From contig NZ_CP047656.1 of assembly GCF_009906955.1 (NCBI RefSeq), positions 930,001 through 994,000 of the forward strand: 64,000 nt of DNA, written 5' to 3'. The first letter of the stretch is position 1. Each line of letters starts with the position of its first letter. Both the position numbers and the translations under genes were made by a program. Of this stretch, positions 24,691-37,214 are shown in pieces. The notes beneath the pieces are model-generated. The model saw only the letters and a program-made list of their open reading frames with translations. It did not search any database and was not told the DNA's origin. This stretch comes from Paraglaciecola mesophila. Lineage in GTDB: Bacteria; Pseudomonadota; Gammaproteobacteria; Enterobacterales; Alteromonadaceae.

Positions 24691-25080
24691 ATGGCAACCT
24701 TCGGTTTACTGGTTACTCACGCTCCGTTTGAGCAACAACATGCGTTTACTGCTTATCGCTTTGCGCTCAGTGCACTGGCTTTAGGGCATGAAATAAAGGG
24801 CGTTTTCTTTTATCAAGCCGGTGTACAAAATGCTAATAGCTATCAGGCGGGTCACAGTGATGAATTTAATGTACACCAAGCATGGGTCGAGTTAAGTGCA
24901 CAGCATGGTATACCGTTAAATGTATGCGTCACAGCAGCTAACCGTCGAGGGGTCATCAACGCGCAAGATGCCAAAGATAACGACCGACAGGGGTTCAACC
25001 TAACCGAGCCTTTTATCGAAGTCGGTTTGGGTGATTTAGTTCAGCTGAGCCAAGTCAGTGATAGGGTGATACAGTTTTGA
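24691..25080 (+). CDS. tusD: Sulfurtransferase TusD
   Basis: This is a 129-residue DsrE-family subunit of the TusBCD hexamer, which relays persulfide sulfur from TusA to TusE for 2-thiolation of U34 in tRNA. The active Cys is Cys79 in IPLNVCVTAANRRGV, equivalent to the catalytic Cys78 of E. coli. It heads the tusDCBE operon. Its stop overlaps the start of tusC by 4 bases. Confidence 0.95.
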   Translation: MATFGLLVTHAPFEQQHAFTAYRFALSALALGHEIKGVFFYQAGVQNANSYQAGHSDEFNVHQAWVELSAQHGIPLNVCVTAANRRGVINAQDAKDNDRQGFNLTEPFIEVGLGDLVQLSQVSDRVIQF

Positions 25081-25439
25081 TAACAAAAACCTTAGGTGTG
25101 ATTAATAGTACCGCCCCGTATGGTGTGTCTAACGGGCAAGAAAGCTTGGACTTAGCGTTGGCCTCGGCAAATTTCGGCCAAGAAGTGACGCTATTTTTTA
25201 TAGATGATGGCGTATTTCAGTTACTCAAATCTCAACAGCCCATTCCTGAGCAAGGTAAACACTACAGCAAGACCTTTCCTGCCCTCACTTTTTACGATAT
25301 CGACGATATTTTTGTGTGTCAGCAAAGTCTCACTGAAAGAGCGTTAGCGGTTTCTGATTTATGCATACAAGTTTCTGCTCTGCCCCGCGAAGAACTTAAT
25401 CAACAGCTTGCACGGCTTGACCATTTGATGAGGTTTTAA
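25077..25439 (+). CDS. tusC: Sulfurtransferase complex subunit TusC
   Basis: This is a 120-residue DsrF-like subunit of the TusBCD complex. It has the family N-terminus LGVINSTAPYGVSNGQESLDLALA and a DDGVFQL segment. It begins at a TTG (TTGATA) that overlaps the TGA stop of tusD, indicating translational coupling. No ATG is available nearby. Length is as in E. coli. Confidence 0.93.
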   Translation: MITKTLGVINSTAPYGVSNGQESLDLALASANFGQEVTLFFIDDGVFQLLKSQQPIPEQGKHYSKTFPALTFYDIDDIFVCQQSLTERALAVSDLCIQVSALPREELNQQLARLDHLMRF

Positions 25440-25754
25440 ATGATACTGCATATTGTTAGTACCAGCCCTTTTAGCACGGCTACATTTAACAGTGTGTTTG
25501 CCCGTTGTAGTGTAAACGACGGGATCATACTGATACAGGATGCTGTTTACGCACTTAATCACCCTGGTGTCGTCAATCAGCTCGTTACATTGCAGCAAAC
25601 ATTAGGCATAGCTTGCTTCATATTAGCGGATGACTTGATTGCCAGAGCGAATCAGGGACAATCAGCAACGGCAGAGTCAGGTAAAATAAAGCAAATAAGC
25701 ATGGAAGGTTTTGTCACGCTAACCCTTGACTACGAAAAGACCATTAGCTGGTAA
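25440..25754 (+). CDS. tusB: Sulfurtransferase complex subunit TusB
   Basis: This is a 104-residue DsrH-like subunit. N-terminal LHIVSTSPFSTATF and IILIQDAVYAL are typical of TusB. The ATG directly abuts the tusC stop. With TusC and TusD it forms the heterohexamer that hands sulfur to TusE. Confidence 0.92.
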   Translation: MILHIVSTSPFSTATFNSVFARCSVNDGIILIQDAVYALNHPGVVNQLVTLQQTLGIACFILADDLIARANQGQSATAESGKIKQISMEGFVTLTLDYEKTISW

Positions 25755-25841
25755 CGACCAATGTCAGCGGCAACCATCATATTACGAACAATATGAGCAA
25801 TATCTCGAACAAACTTGAAAAATGAAGAGGTTAAAATAAGC

Positions 25842-26180
25842 GTGAGCGGTTTTATAGAATATCAAGGTCAAAAGGTCCCCGTTGACAAACTCGGCTATTT
25901 ACTAAATGTGGCTGATTGGCAACCCGAGTTAGCGCCGATTTTAGCCCAAGATGAAAATATAGACCTAACCGATGCACATTGGGAAGTGGTTAACTTCGTA
26001 CGTGACTTTTATTTAGAATACAACACCAGCCCAGCCATGCGGGCGTTGGTCAAAGCCATGCAAGCTAAATTTGGCCCCGAAAAAGCAAACAGTCGTTATT
26101 TGTTCAAATTATTTAAAAAAGGTCCGGCTAAACAAGCTACCAAAATTGCCGGCTTACCCAAACCAGCGAAATGCTTGTAG
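25842..26180 (+). CDS. tusE: Sulfur carrier TusE (DsrC family)
   Basis: This DsrC-family protein accepts persulfide from TusD and passes it to MnmA. The sequence shows [27 protein letters not shown] and ends in AKCL. That penultimate Cys is the conserved C-terminal sulfur-carrying residue. I prefer the GTG at 25842 (112 residues, close to the 109 of E. coli). A TTG at 25815 would add nine residues and lacks a ribosome site. It is the last gene of the operon, 87 bp after tusB. Confidence 0.92.
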   Translation: MSGFIEYQGQKVPVDKLGYLLNVADWQPELAPILAQDENIDLTDAHWEVVNFVRDFYLEYNTSPAMRALVKAMQAKFGPEKANSRYLFKLFKKGPAKQATKIAGLPKPAKCL

Positions 26181-26193
26181 TTTAATATTAAAT

Positions 26194-26242
26194 AAAAAAA
26201 GCGCGACCACTTCACTTTGTAAATGAAGCGACCGCGCTTTTT
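26194..26242. terminator. Bidirectional terminator between tusE and serS
   Basis: The stem GCGCG..CTTCA / TGAAG..CGCGC is flanked by an A-run and a T-run, suited to ending both convergent operons. Confidence 0.9.
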
Positions 26243-26271
26243 AGTATCAATAAAACCGTAGCGGTATAACT

Positions 26272-27964
<1,693 letters not shown>

Positions 27965-29302
27965 TTATTTGTACCTTTTTTGAGCGCTTTTGTTGTTTAA
28001 ATCCGTCAGAAAATCTAATTTCGCTTTCAGCTTAATCTCGAGCCCTCTTTCATTGGGCGAGTAATATTGAGTATCTTTCATCTCAGGGGGTAAATAGCTT
28101 TCACCCGCAGCGAAAGCATTTGGCTCATCATGGGCATAACGATACCCGTCACCAAAGCCCATTTCTTTCATTAACTTGGTGGGTGCGTTACGTAAATGGC
28201 TTGGCACTTCGTAATCTGGCAATGTTTTAGCATCCCGCATAGCCTGTTTAAACGCGATGTATACAGCATTACTTTTAGCTGCACTTGCACAATATAAAGT
28301 CGCCTGTGCTATGGCCCGCTCCCCTTCCGCGGGGCCAACCCGTTGGAATATATCCCAAGCGTTTAAGCATACCTCCATGGCTCGGGGGTCCGCATTGCCA
28401 ATGTCTTCTGTTGCAATGGCCAATAAACGCCGAGCCACATAAAGCGGGTCGCAGCCAGCATTTAACATGCGTGCGTACCAATACAATGCGCCGTCGGGTG
28501 AAGAGCCACGTACTGATTTATGAAACGCGGATATCAAATCGTAAAACTGATCGCCGCCTTTATCATATTGGGCGACTTTCTCACCAACAGCTTCCTTAAT
28601 CGCTGCGAGGCTAATATGGCCTTCACTGGAAAAATCAGCGGCCAATTCAATATAATTTAATAAGCGCCTGGCATCACCACCGGCTAACTCTGTTAACAGG
28701 TCTATACCCTTGTCTTCGATTTGCAGAGATAACTGGCCCAAGCCGCGTGTTTTATCTTGTAAAGCTTGCTTAGCAATATCAGTAAGGTCGTCTTGGGTAA
28801 GCGATTTGAGCACATAGACCCGCGCTCTTGATAACAATGCCCCGTTTAGCTCAAAAGAAGGGTTCTCCGTTGTCGCACCAATAAAGGTAATGGTGCCATC
28901 TTCAATAAACGGTAAAAACGCGTCTTGCTGGCTCTTATTAAACCGATGCACTTCGTCGACAAATAAAATCGTGCGCTTTGCTTGGCTGAGCGCATTTTGT
29001 TTGGCTTGTTCTATGGCGCTGCGAATGTCTTTTACGCCAGATGTTACCGCTGATATTCGCTCGATATGCGCATCGCAATGCAAGGCGATGATTTCCGCTA
29101 GCGTGGTTTTACCTGTGCCTGGTGGCCCCCATAGGATCATCGAATGGCAATGACCACGCTCAATGGCGCTGCGTAATGGCTTGCCCGTGCCTACAATATG
29201 CTGCTGTCCAAAATACTGCTCGATATTCTGCGGGCGCATTCGTGCAGCCAATGGCGCAAAGCTTGGGTCATCTTGATGGCTAAAATCGAACCCTTGATTC
29301 AT
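27965..29302 (-). CDS. rarA: Replication-associated recombination protein A (MgsA/RarA AAA+ ATPase)
   Basis: This is an approximately 445-residue clamp-loader-like AAA+ ATPase acting at stalled replication forks. Walker A is [13 protein letters not shown], Walker B is [10 protein letters not shown], and sensor 1 is [11 protein letters not shown]. The C-terminal tetramerisation domain ([22 protein letters not shown]) is complete. The ATG at 29302 overlaps the lolA TGA (TGATG), so translation is coupled. An in-frame TTG at 29305 is less likely. Confidence 0.95.
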   Translation of the reverse strand: MNQGFDFSHQDDPSFAPLAARMRPQNIEQYFGQQHIVGTGKPLRSAIERGHCHSMILWGPPGTGKTTLAEIIALHCDAHIERISAVTSGVKDIRSAIEQAKQNALSQAKRTILFVDEVHRFNKSQQDAFLPFIEDGTITFIGATTENPSFELNGALLSRARVYVLKSLTQDDLTDIAKQALQDKTRGLGQLSLQIEDKGIDLLTELAGGDARRLLNYIELAADFSSEGHISLAAIKEAVGEKVAQYDKGGDQFYDLISAFHKSVRGSSPDGALYWYARMLNAGCDPLYVARRLLAIATEDIGNADPRAMEVCLNAWDIFQRVGPAEGERAIAQATLYCASAAKSNAVYIAFKQAMRDAKTLPDYEVPSHLRNAPTKLMKEMGFGDGYRYAHDEPNAFAAGESYLPPEMKDTQYYSPNERGLEIKLKAKLDFLTDLNNKSAQKRYK

Positions 29303-29964
29303 CAATTACGTTGATCGTCCAGGTCATATCCTTCAGGCAAACTAAACGTAAACACGTCATCGTTTAGCGTTTTATTCTGCTGAATATTATCAAAATACAA
29401 ATCGCTGATTTGTTGCTGACTATCTTGCATGCTCATTGAGCTTAACTGCTCACCTTCAAACACTAACACTAATGAGTGAACAGCAGAGTCTGGGCGATTA
29501 GCATCAATACGAAATGTGTTATTGCTATGAGATACTGTAAAGTGACTCCATGCATCACTGTTGGGTTGGGTTAGCAATATCAAAGGGTTGTTTGCTACTG
29601 CTTGATCTTGGTCTATCGCGGTCACTTGCTCGACAAAAGGATCAACATTCCACAAAGTAGTCCCATCGGCTATCAAGATATTCTCATTGGGTGGGTCGAG
29701 TTCCCAATACAGCTTGTTGGGCTGCTTGAGCTTTATCACCCCTGTTGCTTCTTGTAGCACTTCGTGATTCGCGTCTGTCACTTTCTGAGTAAAGTTGGCG
29801 CTGAAGTAGTGCAACGCCTGTAGGCGAGCTTTTAGCATGTCTTCATCCGTTTGCTGCGCATAGCCATTGACGGCCAAACCCATGGCTAAGCACAACATGA
29901 CCGATACTTTGCCTAACGCGCTGCTATATTTCATTTTTTTCATACGTTGTTGATTACCTATCAT
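29302..29964 (-). CDS. lolA: Outer-membrane lipoprotein carrier protein LolA
   Basis: This periplasmic chaperone takes lipoproteins from LolCDE to LolB. The frame is 220 residues from an ATG directly after the ftsK stop. The signal peptide ([31 protein letters not shown] region) suggests the real start may be the ATG at 29943, giving 213 residues. LolA features are [35 protein letters not shown] and [11 protein letters not shown]. Its position in ftsK-lolA-rarA is conserved. Confidence 0.94.
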   Translation of the reverse strand: MIGNQQRMKKMKYSSALGKVSVMLCLAMGLAVNGYAQQTDEDMLKARLQALHYFSANFTQKVTDANHEVLQEATGVIKLKQPNKLYWELDPPNENILIADGTTLWNVDPFVEQVTAIDQDQAVANNPLILLTQPNSDAWSHFTVSHSNNTFRIDANRPDSAVHSLVLVFEGEQLSSMSMQDSQQQISDLYFDNIQQNKTLNDDVFTFSLPEGYDLDDQRN

Positions 29965-32496
29965 TTAATCTTTAGGCGGAGGTGGCGCTAACACTTCGCG
30001 ATTTCCGTTGTGCCCAGGTGGCGTTACGACACCACTTTGTTCCATTTGTTCGACCAGCCGCGCTGCCCGATTGTAACCTATTCTAAATTTACGCTGGACA
30101 CTGGACACTGACGCCCGTCTTGACTCGGTGACAAACGACACGGCTTCATCGTAAAACACGTCAAACTCTTGATCGCCACCTTCAGGTTGTTCACCTGGTA
30201 GCAATACCTCAGCACTGGTATCACCATTAAGAATTTCATCTATGTATTGCGGTTCACCACGACTCTTCCAATCAGCTACCACGGCGTGCACTTCAGGATC
30301 ATCAACAAAAGCACCATGTACCCGAGTCGGTACGCCTGTTCCAGGAGGTAAATACAACATGTCGCCCATGCCGAGCAAAGTTTCTGCCCCTTGCTGGTCT
30401 AAAATGGTCCGTGAGTCTATTTTTGAGGACACCTGAAACGCAATACGCGTAGGAATATTGGCTTTTATCAAACCAGTGATTACGTCAACCGATGGGCGCT
30501 GGGTAGCAAGTACTAAATGAATACCCGCAGCCCGCGCTTTTTGTGCAATACGGGCAATCAGTTCTTCTACTTTTTTGCCAACAATCATCATCATATCGGC
30601 AAACTCATCGACTACCACAACAATCGCTGGCAGTTTTTCTAAATCAGGCGCTTCGGTTAACATGCTCTCTTCTGACTTCCAAAGCGGATCTTTTATCGGC
30701 TGACCTTCAGCAATGGCTTTTTGAACTTTCTGGTTGAAACCCTTTAGATTCCGCACCCCAAGGGCTGACATTAAACGATAGCGTCGCTCCATTTCACCGA
30801 CACACCAACGCAACGCATTGGCCGCTTCTTTCATATCAGTTACCACTTCAGCCAACAAATGCGGTATGCCTTCGTACACTGATAACTCTAACATTTTTGG
30901 GTCAATCATGATCATGCGCACATCTTCAGGTGTTGATTTGTACAACAAGCTCAAGATCATGACGTTAACTCCCACCGACTTACCAGAACCGGTGGTACCA
31001 GCAACCAACAAATGTGGCATTTTGGCTAAATCGACAATAACGGGTTGGCCTGAAATATCCGCCCCTAGCACCATGGTTAAATCAGACTCTGCAGATTGGA
31101 ATGCATCGCAGCTTATTACTTCACTTAGCCGTACCATGTCGCGTTTTTTATTTGGTAACTCAAGACCTATTACAGATTTCCCTGGAATAACCTCAACTAC
31201 GCGCACCGAAATTGCAGACATGGCTCTGGCCAAATCTTTTGATAAACCGGTAATTTTGCTTACTTTAACCCCTGGGGCTAAGTCCATTTCGAATCGAGTA
31301 ATGACCGGCCCTGGATAAACCCCCACCACCTGTGCATCTATATTAAAGTCTTTAAGTTTTTCCTCGAGCAGGCGAGAAACCATTTCTAACTCTTCAGGCG
31401 TAATCGGGTTTTTGATCTTGTCTGCACGTTGCAATAAATCAAAAGAAGGCATGGGTTCAGGAGGCTTACTATCCGCTAATGCTTTAGCCGCAGCCTGTGC
31501 TTCAAGATTGGCTTTTACATCATCCGATACATAAACCCCATTGTTACCTTGGGCTTTGCTCGGGGCTGGTTCAGTTGCAGGCGTAGGCGGTTCATCTGAT
31601 ACTGGCTGCCCTTGTTCTACTTTCTTTTTGCGGCCAAAACCAATTTTGTCGCGCAATTCACTGATTGAAATGGGGCTAGCATCTTCCTTACTGGGTTCTG
31701 GCTCAAATAACACTTCATCAGGAATACTAAAGCTAGGTTCAGCGTCATCGTTAGGAAATCCTGCCACACTTGGCTCCACTCGGCGGTGAGCTTGGTTACT
31801 AGAATAAACAGGAGGCGGGCTGGCCGCAGGTGAGCTTTGAGCAACTGGTGTACTGTCATCTTCTTTGCTATCTCGATTAAAACCAAGGCGTAACATGGGA
31901 GCTTCTTGTATCTTTTGCGGAAGTGCCCATGCACCTGTTGCAAATGCGACAGCTAAAGCTCCGGTTTTATCCACAACAGTTAACCACGAAATACCGGTTA
32001 AGAAAGTAAAGCCCGTGCAAAATAAGCTAAGTAAAATCAGCACCGTGCCAGCAAAGTTAAGATACGGAATAAGTGATGCACTAATAACATCTCCTAACAT
32101 TCCTCCAGCTGAAAAATAAAACAAGTCATTAAAATTAAGACTCGCAATGCCAGCCGCTCCAACAAGGGCAAGCAACAAGCCTAAAATACGTAACCCTATG
32201 GTTAAATAGTCAAATTCAGATATACGCTTGCGTTGCTGAAACATAAACCAACCCGCAAATGCCGCAGTAAATGGAAAGACATAGGCGATATAACCGAAGG
32301 TGAAAAATAATATGTCCCCTAACCAAGCACCAATAGCCCCTACCCAATTATGAATGTCACTTTGCAAACCAGCCTGGCTCCAGCTTGGGTCAGCAGGATG
32401 AAAAGAAGCCAATGCGAGAAGTAAAAAAAAGGCGAATGCACAACTGAGCATCATGCCAACTTCCATGATCCGTTGGATACCTGTGAGTCTTGCCAT
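29965..32496 (-). CDS. ftsK: DNA translocase FtsK
   Basis: This is an approximately 843-residue divisome-anchored DNA pump that clears the septum and activates XerCD at dif. Four N-terminal membrane segments (to about 190) are followed by a Pro/Glu-rich linker. The RecA-like motor has Walker A ([14 protein letters not shown]) and Walker B ([13 protein letters not shown]). The C-terminal gamma winged helix that reads KOPS has [22 protein letters not shown]. The linker is far shorter than in E. coli. The ATG at 32496 is preferred over a TTG at 32511. Confidence 0.96.
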   Translation of the reverse strand: MARLTGIQRIMEVGMMLSCAFAFFLLLALASFHPADPSWSQAGLQSDIHNWVGAIGAWLGDILFFTFGYIAYVFPFTAAFAGWFMFQQRKRISEFDYLTIGLRILGLLLALVGAAGIASLNFNDLFYFSAGGMLGDVISASLIPYLNFAGTVLILLSLFCTGFTFLTGISWLTVVDKTGALAVAFATGAWALPQKIQEAPMLRLGFNRDSKEDDSTPVAQSSPAASPPPVYSSNQAHRRVEPSVAGFPNDDAEPSFSIPDEVLFEPEPSKEDASPISISELRDKIGFGRKKKVEQGQPVSDEPPTPATEPAPSKAQGNNGVYVSDDVKANLEAQAAAKALADSKPPEPMPSFDLLQRADKIKNPITPEELEMVSRLLEEKLKDFNIDAQVVGVYPGPVITRFEMDLAPGVKVSKITGLSKDLARAMSAISVRVVEVIPGKSVIGLELPNKKRDMVRLSEVISCDAFQSAESDLTMVLGADISGQPVIVDLAKMPHLLVAGTTGSGKSVGVNVMILSLLYKSTPEDVRMIMIDPKMLELSVYEGIPHLLAEVVTDMKEAANALRWCVGEMERRYRLMSALGVRNLKGFNQKVQKAIAEGQPIKDPLWKSEESMLTEAPDLEKLPAIVVVVDEFADMMMIVGKKVEELIARIAQKARAAGIHLVLATQRPSVDVITGLIKANIPTRIAFQVSSKIDSRTILDQQGAETLLGMGDMLYLPPGTGVPTRVHGAFVDDPEVHAVVADWKSRGEPQYIDEILNGDTSAEVLLPGEQPEGGDQEFDVFYDEAVSFVTESRRASVSSVQRKFRIGYNRAARLVEQMEQSGVVTPPGHNGNREVLAPPPPKD

Positions 32497-32621
32497 AACG
32501 TTTTCTTTCAACTTAAGGTTACTGCATAAAATTATGCTGTATAAGATACCAGTGCTTCGGTCAAAATCCTAGACAACAGCGTGCTTATGCCCAGTATTTG
32601 AACAATCTACTGTGGAACAGT

Positions 32622-33107
32622 TCATCGTTGATTAATTTTCACAATAGTCGTGTCTTTTACTTCTTCCATCACAACATAGGTTCTGGATTCATTAACCCCA
32701 GGTAATCTTAGTAAAGTATCACCAAGTAACTTACGATACGTTGACATATCTGCCACCCGCGCTTTCAGCAAAAAATCGAAATCCCCAGATACTAAGTGGC
32801 ATTCTTGGATGTCTTCGTGTTGTTTAACCGCAGCAGAAAATAGTTCAAAAATATCAGGGGATGTTTTCGTTAAGGTAATTTCGACGAACACCAACATAGC
32901 TGCACCCAGTTTTTGTGGGTCAACTCGCGCGTGGTACCCCAATATATATCCCTGAGCTTCTAGCCTTTTAACCCTTTCTAAACAGGGGCTTGCGCTTAAC
33001 CCTACCTTATTTGCCAAATCAATATTTGATAAGCGACCGTTTTTTTGTAGTTCACTTAAAATGTTCCGATCGATTCGATCAAGATGTTTTGGTGTTTTGA
33101 TTAACAT
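32622..33107 (-). CDS. lrp: Leucine-responsive regulatory protein
   Basis: This is a 161-residue Lrp/AsnC regulator. The N-terminal HTH (DRNILSELQKNGRLSNIDLANKVGLSASPCLERVKRLE) and C-terminal RAM domain (DIQECHLVSGDFDFLLKARVADM) are both full length and close to enteric Lrp. It is divergent from ald across 162 bp. AsnC/Lrp proteins commonly activate alanine dehydrogenase in response to alanine, so control of ald is likely though not proved by a recognised site. Confidence 0.95.
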   Translation of the reverse strand: MLIKTPKHLDRIDRNILSELQKNGRLSNIDLANKVGLSASPCLERVKRLEAQGYILGYHARVDPQKLGAAMLVFVEITLTKTSPDIFELFSAAVKQHEDIQECHLVSGDFDFLLKARVADMSTYRKLLGDTLLRLPGVNESRTYVVMEEVKDTTIVKINQR

Positions 33108-33269
33108 AGATAATACTGAAAATTATTAATTTAACCCTATTTTATACTTAAAGCATGTAATCTTCAGAATAATTTTCTTCGAACCTTCACTTATACTTCG
33201 CTCACTATGCAATACCGCATTCAATCCCCCTAGGGCAGCCCCTTAGGTTTAACCGTCAAAGGAAAATTT

Positions 33270-34400
33270 ATGCTAATTGGTGTACCAAAAGAAATTAAAA
33301 ACCACGAATATCGCGTAGGTCTCACACCTGCCGCTGTTAAAGAGTTTGTTGTACATGGACATCAAGTATTAGTTGAAGACAATGCGGGTACCGCCATTGG
33401 CTTTACCAACGACGAATTTATCGCAGCTGGCGCTGAGATTGCCCCCGACGCAGCGACCGTTTTTGCTAAAGCAGAGATGATCGTTAAAGTAAAAGAGCCC
33501 CAAGAAAACGAGTGTAAAATGTTGCGTAAAGGCCAGACACTATATACTTACTTACACTTGGCTCCGGATCCAAAACAAACAGAATTGTTAATCGCATCAG
33601 GCGCGACCTGTATCGCCTATGAAACCGTTACCGATAATCGTAACGCATTGCCTTTACTCGCTCCAATGAGTGAAGTGGCTGGGCGCATGGCCGTGCAGGC
33701 AGGCGCACATTATCTTGAAAAAGCCCAGGGTGGCAGCGGTACATTGCTCGGCGGTGTACCTGGTGTGGCTCCAGGTAAAGTATTGATCATCGGTGGTGGT
33801 GTTGTTGGCACTAACTCAGCGAAAATGGCATTAGGACTTGGCGCTGACGTAACAATTTTAGACCGCTCTTTACCTCGTTTACGTGAATTAGATGATATTT
33901 TCGATGGGCGAGTTAAAACGGTTTTCTCTACAGTTGACGCAATCGAACATTACTCATCAAAAGCTGATTTGGTTGTAGGCGCAGTATTAATTCCTGGTGC
34001 TGCAGCTCCTAAATTATTGACTGGCGAGCATGTTAAAAACATGAAAGAAGGCTCGGTAGTGGTTGACGTAGCGATTGACCAAGGCGGCTGTTTTGAAACG
34101 TCGAAAGCCACTACCCACCAAGATCCCGTTTATGTGGTAGACGGAGTTGTACATTACTGCGTAGCGAACATGCCCGGTGGCGTAGCACGAACGTCAACCA
34201 TGGCATTGAACAACGCCACTCTGCCCTTTGGCCTAGCATTAGCCAATAAAGGACCTAAACAAGCAATGTTAGATGATGCACATTTGCTTAATGGATTAAA
34301 TGTGCATGAGGGTAAAGTCACTTACAAAGCAGTAGTCGATGCGCTGGGTAAAAGCATGGGATTAACTTACACCGATCCTAAAACAGCCTTGGGCGCATAA
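33270..34400 (+). CDS. ald: Alanine dehydrogenase
   Basis: This is a 376-residue NAD-dependent enzyme that interconverts L-alanine and pyruvate plus ammonia. N-terminal [20 protein letters not shown] has the pyruvate-binding Arg and Lys. The Rossmann motif [17 protein letters not shown] and the family segment [18 protein letters not shown] are intact. The ribosome site AAAGGA lies seven bases before the ATG. The final codons and the stop fall within the first unit of a 17-bp tandem repeat that continues into the 3' UTR. Confidence 0.96.
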   Translation: MLIGVPKEIKNHEYRVGLTPAAVKEFVVHGHQVLVEDNAGTAIGFTNDEFIAAGAEIAPDAATVFAKAEMIVKVKEPQENECKMLRKGQTLYTYLHLAPDPKQTELLIASGATCIAYETVTDNRNALPLLAPMSEVAGRMAVQAGAHYLEKAQGGSGTLLGGVPGVAPGKVLIIGGGVVGTNSAKMALGLGADVTILDRSLPRLRELDDIFDGRVKTVFSTVDAIEHYSSKADLVVGAVLIPGAAAPKLLTGEHVKNMKEGSVVVDVAIDQGGCFETSKATTHQDPVYVVDGVVHYCVANMPGGVARTSTMALNNATLPFGLALANKGPKQAMLDDAHLLNGLNVHEGKVTYKAVVDALGKSMGLTYTDPKTALGA

Positions 34401-34433
34401 CAGCCTTGAGCGCGTAACAGCCTTGAGCAGATA
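34383..34433 (+). repeat. Three 17-bp tandem repeats across the ald stop codon
   Basis: Units start ACAGCCTTG and end CATA, CGTA and GATA at 34383-34399, 34400-34416 and 34417-34433. The TAA of ald is at 34398-34400. A unit of 17 is not a multiple of three, so extra copies lie outside the reading frame. Confidence 0.85.
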
Positions 34434-34459
34434 AGCGCGTTTATACTGTGGTTAAGAAT

Positions 34460-34490
34460 AAAAAAGGGCACTCTTCATCAGTGCCCTTTT
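34460..34490. terminator. Bidirectional terminator between ald and pyrF
   Basis: AAAAAGGGCACT and AGTGCCCTTTT form a strong stem with A and T runs on either side, placed between convergent genes. Confidence 0.92.
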
Positions 34491-34532
34491 GCGGTTTAAA
34501 AATATGCAGTGCTAAACGGCTACGCTAATAAA

Positions 34533-35228
34533 TTAGGCTATAGACGCGTTAATTGCGTTAAGTGCCGCAACCGGATCACTCGCTTGGGTAATTGGGCGGC
34601 CAATGACCATGTAATCAACCCCCACGCTCATCGCTTCGTTTGGTGTCATGATACGTTTTTGATCCCCTACATCACTGCCATGGGGGCGAATACCGGGTGT
34701 AACCAGCATGAAGTCTTTACCAAGCGATTCTTTTAGCATTTTTGCTTCTTGGGCAGAGCACACGACGCCGTCTAATCCCGCTTGCTTGGTTAACGATGCG
34801 AGGGTCAACACGTGCTCCATCGGTGAAGATTGAATAGCAATTTTTGATAACTGAGTCTGATCCATACTGGTGAGAACGGTCACCGCAATAAGATGAGGCT
34901 TATCTTGGCCAAATTGCGCTAAGCCTTCTCGAGCGCGTATCATCATATCTTCGCCACCTGACGCATGCACATTGACCATCCACACGCCTAAATCTGCGGC
35001 GGCTATGCACGCTTTGGCGACGGTATTGGGGATATCATGAAATTTGAGATCTAAAAATACATCGAACTTTTTTGCCACCAAGGTACGAACCAAATCTGGA
35101 CCAAAATAGGTGAACATTTCTTTGCCTACTTTCAAACGGCATTGGGATGGGTCAATTCTATCAACAAAATCGAGTGCTTCTTTTTTTACATCAAAATCAA
35201 GTGCGATAACCACTTTCGGATCTTGCAT
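34533..35228 (-). CDS. pyrF: Orotidine 5'-phosphate decarboxylase
   Basis: This is a 231-residue TIM-barrel enzyme that makes UMP from OMP, the last step of de novo pyrimidine synthesis. The catalytic D-x-K-x-x-D tetrad appears in [13 protein letters not shown]. The phosphate-binding TPGIRPHG and the C-terminal VIGRPITQ are present. It follows lapB by 6 bp, giving the conserved lapA-lapB-pyrF order. Confidence 0.96.
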   Translation of the reverse strand: MQDPKVVIALDFDVKKEALDFVDRIDPSQCRLKVGKEMFTYFGPDLVRTLVAKKFDVFLDLKFHDIPNTVAKACIAAADLGVWMVNVHASGGEDMMIRAREGLAQFGQDKPHLIAVTVLTSMDQTQLSKIAIQSSPMEHVLTLASLTKQAGLDGVVCSAQEAKMLKESLGKDFMLVTPGIRPHGSDVGDQKRIMTPNEAMSVGVDYMVIGRPITQASDPVAALNAINASIA

Positions 35229-35234
35229 TAACCT

Positions 35235-36404
35235 TTACTCTCCGTCTAAGCCTTTAATAGGTTTAACTTGGCCCCACTTTTTACACGATGGACACAGCCA
35301 ATGAATTTGCCCGCCGGAAAAACCACAGCTATTGCATCGGTATTTAGGGCGTTGCTTAATTTGTTCTTCTACCAATTCTTTTAATAGCACCAGGCTACTC
35401 ATAGACTCATCAGGTGCTTGTTGTTCGATATACAACCCCATTAAGGTTTTAAAGCCTTTCATGGTGGGGTGCTTACGCAATTGGTCTAGCAATACATCAG
35501 CCGCTTCTTTGGTTAACCCCTGACGAGCCATGAGTTTAACTTTTGACAGATATGATGTAGCACACTGCTGCCAATATTCATTCAAAATAGCCTCTAACTG
35601 GGAAGTATCATTTAGTGCTGCACAACTTTGTTCAATCAATGGAATCGCTTCACTCAACCAAGATATGTCACGTAATGGCACTTGCTGCAAATACTCAATA
35701 GCCGTTTGATATTGCTCTTGGCTAATGGCAATTTGACCAAGCATCAGCCAAGGTCTTACCGTGTTTTGATCAGCCATAATAGCTTTTTGTAAGGTTTTTT
35801 CGGCTAAGTTCAATTCATTTTTGCGTACATAAATAGCCGCTTGCTCACAATAAAAATGAGAGATACGAATACATAGCTCATCACTATCACCATGATTTTC
35901 CATCATATTTTCAGCAAGCTCTATTCCCCTCCCCCATTCCTTAGTGGCCTGATAGATATCAAAAAGCTGTTGCTGGGCATCTAAGAAGTGTTTGTCTGAG
36001 TTTAATAGTTGCAGAAATGCGTTTTCTGCTCGTTCCAAAAAACCGGCAAGCACGTAGTCTTTGCCTAATTCTTTAAGCGCAGACTCTCGTTGAGCGGGTG
36101 AAATTTGCTCTTTGCTCACAAGATTTTGATGCACACGGATGGCTCGGTCTAACTCGCCTCTGTGGCGAAAAAACTTGCCCATAGCAATATGGGTTTCAAC
36201 CGTATCACTATCAAGATTAATCATTTTAATCAGAGTATCAACGGCCTTATCAGGCTCATCAGATAGAAGAAAATTTAAGCCTTTGTAATAATGTTTAGAT
36301 AATATGCTTGACTGTTTACGCTGCGCTTGGCGCACACTATTACGCCCCATTACCCAGCCATATCCAGCGGCAACCGGCAATAGTAAAAATAGTAGTTCAA
36401 GCAT
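35235..36404 (-). CDS. lapB: Lipopolysaccharide assembly protein LapB (YciM)
   Basis: This is a 389-residue inner-membrane-anchored TPR protein that, with FtsH, controls LpxC turnover and hence LPS level. There is one N-terminal membrane helix (LELLFLLLPVAAGYGWVMG) and about nine TPR units. The C-terminal rubredoxin-like metal site has YRCNSCGF and WLCPSCKKWG, and these four Cys are needed for LapB function in E. coli. The gene starts 2 bp after the lapA stop. Confidence 0.95.
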   Translation of the reverse strand: MLELLFLLLPVAAGYGWVMGRNSVRQAQRKQSSILSKHYYKGLNFLLSDEPDKAVDTLIKMINLDSDTVETHIAMGKFFRHRGELDRAIRVHQNLVSKEQISPAQRESALKELGKDYVLAGFLERAENAFLQLLNSDKHFLDAQQQLFDIYQATKEWGRGIELAENMMENHGDSDELCIRISHFYCEQAAIYVRKNELNLAEKTLQKAIMADQNTVRPWLMLGQIAISQEQYQTAIEYLQQVPLRDISWLSEAIPLIEQSCAALNDTSQLEAILNEYWQQCATSYLSKVKLMARQGLTKEAADVLLDQLRKHPTMKGFKTLMGLYIEQQAPDESMSSLVLLKELVEEQIKQRPKYRCNSCGFSGGQIHWLCPSCKKWGQVKPIKGLDGE

Positions 36405-36406
36405 AA

Positions 36407-36676
36407 TTAAGCAGATTCAACGCGATTTGATTTTTTAAGTTGTCGCTCTAAACTCACAACCCGCCACTTTAAGCGTAATATATACAGTGAAAACACAATA
36501 ATGCTAAAGAATACGCCGCACAAAAAAACAATCAACATAAGAAGAGACACACGTAATTCACTCTGGGCAATGAGATAGTTGACCATAACGCTGTGGGTAT
36601 TTTGAGAACCAATAAAGCCACCGACAATCAGCAAGACTAATACAGCAATAAGAGATAGCAATCCCTTCAACTTCAT
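36407..36676 (-). CDS. lapA: Lipopolysaccharide assembly protein LapA
   Basis: This is an 89-residue membrane protein (DUF1049 family) with two transmembrane helices and a basic C-terminal tail that forms a short coiled coil (WRVVSLERQLKK). It is the partner of LapB. The start at 36676 is set by a strong AGGAGG nine bases upstream. A start eight codons earlier would put the ribosome site inside the gene. Confidence 0.93.
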   Translation of the reverse strand: MKLKGLLSLIAVLVLLIVGGFIGSQNTHSVMVNYLIAQSELRVSLLMLIVFLCGVFFSIIVFSLYILRLKWRVVSLERQLKKSNRVESA

Positions 36677-36802
36677 ACTTATTTGCCTCCTAATGGGCAT
36701 TGCATTTCACATTCTAATTGATAAACATACTTTATTCGTTCCTGAATCAAATATCTCTATCAACGACTTTTAAAAGCTATTCATAATTTACTACACTCTA
36801 AC

Positions 36803-36833
36803 AAAAACGGCACCCCAATTGGAGTGCCGTTTT
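36803..36833 (-). terminator. Rho-independent terminator after ihfB
   Basis: AAAACGGCACTCC and GG(G)GTGCCGTTTT form a perfect long stem with A/T runs on both sides, 18 bases after the ihfB stop. It separates the ribosomal operon from lapAB-pyrF. Confidence 0.92.
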
Positions 36834-36850
36834 AATGATTTAGAGATAAA

Positions 36851-37141
36851 TCAAGCAATTAAATCTTCATTGACCCTTTCTCGTAATTCTTTACCTGGTT
36901 TGAAGTGAGGTACATGTTTACCATCTAACTCAACCGTCTCACCGGTTTTAGGATTACGACCCACGCGAGGTGCGCGGTAATGCAAAGAGAAACTTCCAAA
37001 TCCGCGGATTTCGATGCGCTCACCTTTTTGTAAGGTTTGTGCCATTTGCTCTAGCATTTCTTTGATAGCCAACTCAACGTCTCTTGAAGGTACGTGACGG
37101 GCTTTATCCGCTAGTCTTTCGATAAGTTCTGACTTTGTCAT
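36851..37141 (-). CDS. ihfB: Integration host factor subunit beta
   Basis: This is a 96-residue HU/IHF-family DNA-bending protein that pairs with IhfA. The DNA-minor-groove arm is [21 protein letters not shown] with the intercalating Pro, and the N-terminus [14 protein letters not shown] is typical of IhfB. It is the last gene of cmk-rpsA-ihfB, 73 bp after rpsA, as in E. coli. Confidence 0.97.
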   Translation of the reverse strand: MTKSELIERLADKARHVPSRDVELAIKEMLEQMAQTLQKGERIEIRGFGSFSLHYRAPRVGRNPKTGETVELDGKHVPHFKPGKELRERVNEDLIA

Positions 37142-37214
37142 TAAAACTCTCCTTCAATATATTAAGTACGTTGTGAAAATTCATTGGTGCGCATAATGCG
37201 CACCGAAAAATTGA

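Noticed and set aside
28285..28599. 104-codon frame antisense to rarA
   Set aside because: It lies wholly inside the well-supported rarA gene on the other strand and resembles no family.
30818..31318. 166-codon frame antisense to ftsK
   Set aside because: It is a shadow frame of the FtsK motor domain, with Ser/Thr-rich composition typical of antisense frames.
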